Source of the DNA: Trissonchulus latispiculum
Taxonomy: Eukaryota; Nematoda; Enoplea; Enoplida; Ironidae
DNA length: 64,000 bases
Direction of reading: 5' to 3'
Assembly (NCBI GenBank): GCA_030248195.1
Contig: JASAND010004162.1
Coordinates: forward strand, 22,733 to 86,732
A model generated the notes under the pieces. The model made no database searches and was not told the origin of the DNA. It saw only the letters and a program-made list of their open reading frames with translations. Shown in pieces: positions 54,101 through 60,100 of the stretch (positions are counted from its first letter, which is position 1; each line of letters starts with the position of its first letter). Made by a program: the position numbers and the translations under genes.

Positions 54101-57100
54101 ATTCTCAAAAAAGGGAAACAGGCTGAATTGATCAGTTCATATCGCCCGATCAGCCTGACCCCTGCTATATCCAAACTCATGGAGTCGATGGTCAAACGGC
54201 GTCTCCAATATTTCCTAGAATCGAGGAACTTCTTCACTCCAGCGCAAGCTGGTTTCAGGATCGGAGCCTGCACTGAAGACCAGGTGCTCAGGCTCTCACA
54301 ATCAGTCGTCGACGGATTTTCCAACCAGAGGAAGGCCAAGCGAACCGCATTAGCCCTCATTGACTTCTCTCGTGCCTTCGACACCGTGTGGAAAGACGGG
54401 CTCATCAATAAACTAATTAGATCTGGCCTGCCTATTTGCACTGTCAAATGGATCCATCAGTTTCTGGTGGACCGGAGGGCATGTGTGAAAATTGGAAGAA
54501 AACGCAGCAGTTTCCGGGCTATGCATCAAGGGGTCCCTCAGGGCAGCAGCCTTTCACCCCTCCTCTTCATCGTCTACATCAACGATATACTGGACAGAAT
54601 GCCCGAGGGAGTGTCCGCCTCACTATTCGCGGACGACCTAGCCCTCTGGACACAGGATGAAGACCTGGGTGCTGCCCAGGAACTGCTCCAGTCAGCCCTG
54701 AATGTCCTCCACAGATGGTCCAGGAAGTGGCATATGCAGGTCAATGTTGGAAAATGCGAATCGATGGCCTTCACTACACACAATGCAGAAGCCAAACGCC
54801 GTCTCAGCCTCAATTTCAACGGAGAACCGATCCCTTGTCGGGACACCGTCACCTTTCTGGGTGTCACCTTTGACCGCCTCCTCAACTTCGGATCGCATGT
54901 CACCAACCTCAAAGCCAAGCTGACCTCTCGGATGCGCGTGCTGTCGTCCCTGTCTGGGAAGGACTGGGGACTGACCAAAGAGGATCTCAGGACTGTCTAC
55001 GTCACTTTCGTCCGGTCTGCCCTTGAATACTGTGCGGGCGTGTGGGGCCTCAATGCAGCCTCCACCCACACCTGCACGGCAGAAAAGATCCAGAACAGGG
55101 CGTGTCGACTGATCACTGGTTGTCACAGTGCGTCTCCTCTTGAGGCCCTGCAAATGGAAGCAGGGATAATGCCACTCAAACTCCGGATACAGCTTCTGGC
55201 AGCGAAATCGTATGAAAAGAACCAGCGCCAGCCAGAAAACAGCCACCAGTTCCGGACAATCCAACCGCCAGCCGGCCGCCAACGAACTCTCAAATCCCAG
55301 CCGAGCTGGCGATCCAAGGCGCCGGAAACCTCTGAACTCACCGGACTAAATAGACTCGAAAGAGAACCTCTGTGCAGACTTCCCCCAATGCCTCCCTGGG
55401 GACAATCAGCACATCTCGTTACCGATGACTCGCTCCGCCTCACGTGCCCTAAGGACGCGCCCCCTACGGAGAAGAAGAAAGCTGCACAGGAATATTTGAC
55501 CAGGTTACCACCGGCAGACTATACCCTATGGACAGATGGTTCTGCCTCTGGAGGGACAGAAAGAGGCGGATGTGGCGTCTATGTCATGGAATCAGCCACC
55601 GGCCGACGGAGACACCTCGCCTACCCAGCTGGATCCTTCTGCTCCAGCTACCGGGCAGAAGTTCTTGCCATTAGGCAGGGCCTACACTGGCTCCAATCCA
55701 ACGCCCGCTGGTCCTCCACCAAAACCGTTCGAATCTGCACTGACTCTCTGTCTACGGTGCAGCGGTTTGCTTCTGGTCCCAGAACTATGTGCACGCGAAC
55801 CGAATCTGACATCTGGACCTCTCTCAACTGGCTGTCGTCATTTGGGATCAGCTTCTCCGTGGTCTGGGTGCCCAGCCATTGTGGCATCTACGGCAATGAG
55901 CGAGCTGACCATCTAGCCCGCAACGGTGCCCGGATGCGACAGGAAGCGGTTCCTGTCGACTACGACACAGCTGTGGCTGTCACCAGGAGGAAAATTATCT
56001 CGGAGTGGTATTCAGGTCTTTCCCATGCACGCTCCAAATCCATCTACCGGGATAAAGGCCCAGTTCCGGCTAAATCAGAAGCTGGTCTCCTGAAATCGGA
56101 GCGAACTATGCTATCCCAACTGCGATCTGGGAAGTGTCTGCTGCTGGCGCAGTACCGACACCAGGTCAATCCCACCCTCTACCCATCCCCCCTCTGCCCA
56201 GACTGTCTCCAGGATGAGGAAACTTTGGAACATCTTCTCCTGGAGTGTCCTGCTAAAGATAATCCCCGGAGGCTCCACCTTGACTGCAGCAATGGATTGG
56301 CTGTCCTCTGGGAATCCCCAAGGGGAGTTGTGGACTTCCTAAGGGGTACCGGACGTCTCTAGTCCGGCTATATGGATTCGCTCCGCCAGGCCCCACCGAT
56401 GATGATGATGATGAAGCTGTTTATTTGGTACAGAAAGTCAAAACTAAGCATTATGCTCGCCTCGAATAAAACCCTAATAATATAGAATTAATTCTGAACT
56501 GTAACTTTAAAGATAAAAAGATTTAAATTTAAAAAAATTTCTACCAAAGAATTCTGCAACTGTGCCAGCGGCAAAGAGTCCAGTAAAGTCAGGACGCTAC
56601 GCTGATTTTCCACATAGCTATCCAGTAGTACAGGCAACAAGCTGGTCACAGTTTTAGCATTAAACCAACTCCAGTAGTTGAGCGACTCGAAGAATTTGTC
56701 TACAAATATGGCAAAAGCCAATTTACAAAAAATACCGTATCGGTTGCCAAAATAATTATGCGCTTATGTCACCCGAAAATAATTTAAAAGTTTAAAAATT
56801 CAAATTATATTATTTAAATAATTACAAACCAATTATTACAATTTAGCGTAACGACATTCATAAATCCGCAAAAAAATTTCTGAGAACACCATAAAATGTT
56901 ACTACTTCAGAAATAGTTAAGTCACAAGAATAAATTACATACTTTTATTTTCCGTATCCAAAATAGTCGGCAAAAAGGTTAGCAAAGCAAGGGCGCTATG
57001 ACGACGTCCAAAACAGGCCCCGGGAAAGAAACAGGAACGAAGGAAATCAAATAGATTTTTGGTGAAAGTCTAAAAAATTACGACGTAAAACGAAAACTAT

Positions 57101-60100
57101 AATTAAATCAAACAAATCAGTCTTCAACTATTTAATCAATAAAGTCTCGTCCTTCTATTACTAGGACCTTGACAATATGATGCGGTTCCACAAAGTAATG
57201 CTATGGACTTTCCTTAATTTTTGTGCAAATCAAAGTCATAACGAAACAACTAATTCATACAGCTGTAATAGCTTATTAATGCAATTAATTGAATTTATTT
57301 CATAGATAAGCCGACTAGACATATTCCAGCTTTAGGATTACGTTAGTTTCCAGCTTTCTAGGTTAATACCTGGTACAGGTTTAGCGACTGCTGCCAATCA
57401 ACGCTACCATCTGCATCTTCGTTGCCATTCGTTACAGAATTGGCACTCTGAGTAGAACTATGGCGCAGACAAACATTACCACCGTCTCGAAGTCGCAGAA
57501 ACAGCTAAAATAGTAGCAAAAAAAGCAAACTTATTCTGCCAAGTTTATTATAACCTGTGTCCGTTATTAAAAGTCAAAAATTTGCCAGAAAAAAAGCTCG
57601 TTTTTTAAAAATTTTGTCATTTTTAGATAATAGATTTCCAAAACTAACATACCATCTTGACTATAGCTAAAAAAAGCAGTGAGAAACAAAATGGTTAGAA
57701 AAGAGGAAAAGCAGCAAAAAAACAAGAAAAGTGGGGTATACTTTTTTCATGACTGCAATCATACGATGTCTAAAGGCGGCATCGTCTACGGCAATGGCGT
57801 TCTGAAGAAACCAAAAGATCAGCTCAAAATCAGTCGAATCCAACAGGGTAGTTGTCTTCTTTCTTTCCACGATGACTCTCAAAGATTCCAAGCGAATCTA
57901 TAAATTAGCCAAAAATATATACAATCAAAATCTCATGCAAATTAAAAAAAGGTAAAGGTTTACCCCAGGAGATATCTCCGTCCTGCCACAGGACATGGGG
58001 TGCCGGTGCTCATCCCCGGATTCTCAGCCGTAGAGCCAGGAGTGTCACCTCAAATGATGACTGCATCCGTGGAAAGGGGGCCGGCCCTTCTGCACAGACT
58101 CCTGTTGCCTCTCTAGACCCCCGGTAGAAAAATTGCTCTGGTGGGGACCGCACCCCCGTCGCAAAATCTTGAATCCGCCGGTGTTCCCTGTGCCATATTT
58201 TGATCTGAAAGAATGCTCCGAAGACCAAATTTTCAATTGTTATCTCGGGTAATGCTTACAAAATGTTACAGTTTGTTTTGAAAAACTTTCATACTACGTA
58301 GCAGAATTCTTTGCTACTCGGAAATTTTGCTAAGAACAGAAAAACATCGCTAAAAGAAGTTCAGCAGCAAAGTGATACATATTTATCAAAGGATTACAAA
58401 AGACTAGTACCAAAAATGCCCTAGACGGGCATGGGTTCCGGGTAGAATAGGGAAAGAAGGCTGAAGCGGAAAAATGCCAATAGATTAGTGCAGACTGATG
58501 TCTAGCCAGCGCGTAAAATGATTGAAACCAGCTTTTTGGTGCAGAATAGGGAATCTAGCCAGCGCTTAAAATGATTGAAACCAGCTTTTTGGTGCAGAAT
58601 AGGGAATCTAGTCAGCGCCTAAAATGATTGAAACCAGCGTCTGGGGTAGAATAGGCGCCTCTCTCCATCCACCCTATTCGCGTGAAGTGCTCAGATACTC
58701 AATCACAATGGCGTGAGTATAATGTGTACATTGGTATGAGATGGCTTACAAGATAAATTATCAGCCGAGATGATAAAATAATCAATATTCAAGACCACAT
58801 AGGTCATTCCGCACAAAGAGCTGTACTAAACAATGTGACGGTGCAATGCAATGTGGTCTTTGGTGGACTGAATGCAATGGATATGAACAGTCGTTACGCC
58901 AAACAGAATCAATCAACCGCGTCCTTAAAATAATGCGCCTAAACACAATATATGCTGTATGTATATCAATTCTCCACCACGACAGCGTAGTATATACACG
59001 TGTACGTTCGTAGATTGCAACATGATAAATTTTGTTCAACCTCAATTGCTCACATCTTCAGTACATATATACTAAGGTTAGCATAATGCGTATTTCATAC
59101 ATTCAGCTGTATGCAGATGTGTGAAGGACTGTTGATTCCTGACATTGTTTGTGATAACGCATCATCCCTTCACCTAAAGCAAACTGATTTTTTCATACTC
59201 CACGAGGAACTGCTGATGCACACCAACACGCTCACCACACACACACACAGGTAAACACACGCAAATGTCAAGTGCTTATTTGCAGAGTTCATTCCACGAT
59301 AATTCTTCGAGTTCACGCGAATAGGGTGGATGGAGAGAGGCGCCTATTCTACCCCAGACGCTGGTTTCAATCATTTTAGGCGCTGACTAGATTCCCTATT
59401 CTGCACCAAAAAGCTGGTTTCAATCATTTTAAGCGCTGGCTAGATTCCCTATTCTGCACCAAAAAGCTGGTTTCAATCATTTTACGCGCTGATTAGATTC
59501 CCTATTCTGCACCAAGAAGCTGGTTTCAATCATTTTAGGCGCTGGCTAGACATCAGTCTGCACTAATCTATTGGCATTTTTCCGCTTCAGCCTTCTTTCC
59601 CTATTCTACCCGGAACCCATGCCCGTCTAGGGCATTTTTGGTACTAGTTTCTTGCATTTTTCCGCTGTAGAGCAATAATTAAAGAAAGTCACTTAGGAGA
59701 TATGTGCAAGGGAGTGGGGGGAAGCGGCACCGTGACGTAAGATAGAAATCAAAATAGCAGCCTCTTGTATTAGCACAAATATGTTATGCAAAATTGAGCA
59801 ATTAAAACGCGAGTGTTCAACGCATTTTCTGAATGGCTGAAGATGTGCCGGGGGGGGGTCGCGGCGCCGCGTGGGGACGTAGAAACATAATTGCAGGCTC
59901 TTTTATGCGAATTTGAGAACGCAAATGTTTGTTTAACGAATTTGCTGAGCGGTTGTCGATGTGGGGGGGGGGGTAGCGGCGCCCGTGGGGTACATAGGAT
60001 AGAAATTTACATAAATAGCAGACTCGTTTATTAGCACAGTTTATGCAAATTTGAGCCCGCAAAAGCGTGTATTTAACGCAATTTTCTAAATGGCTGCCGA

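Noticed and set aside
54574..55282. Long minus-strand ORFs over the LINE
   Set aside because: Shadows of the reverse-transcriptase frame, caused by codon bias.
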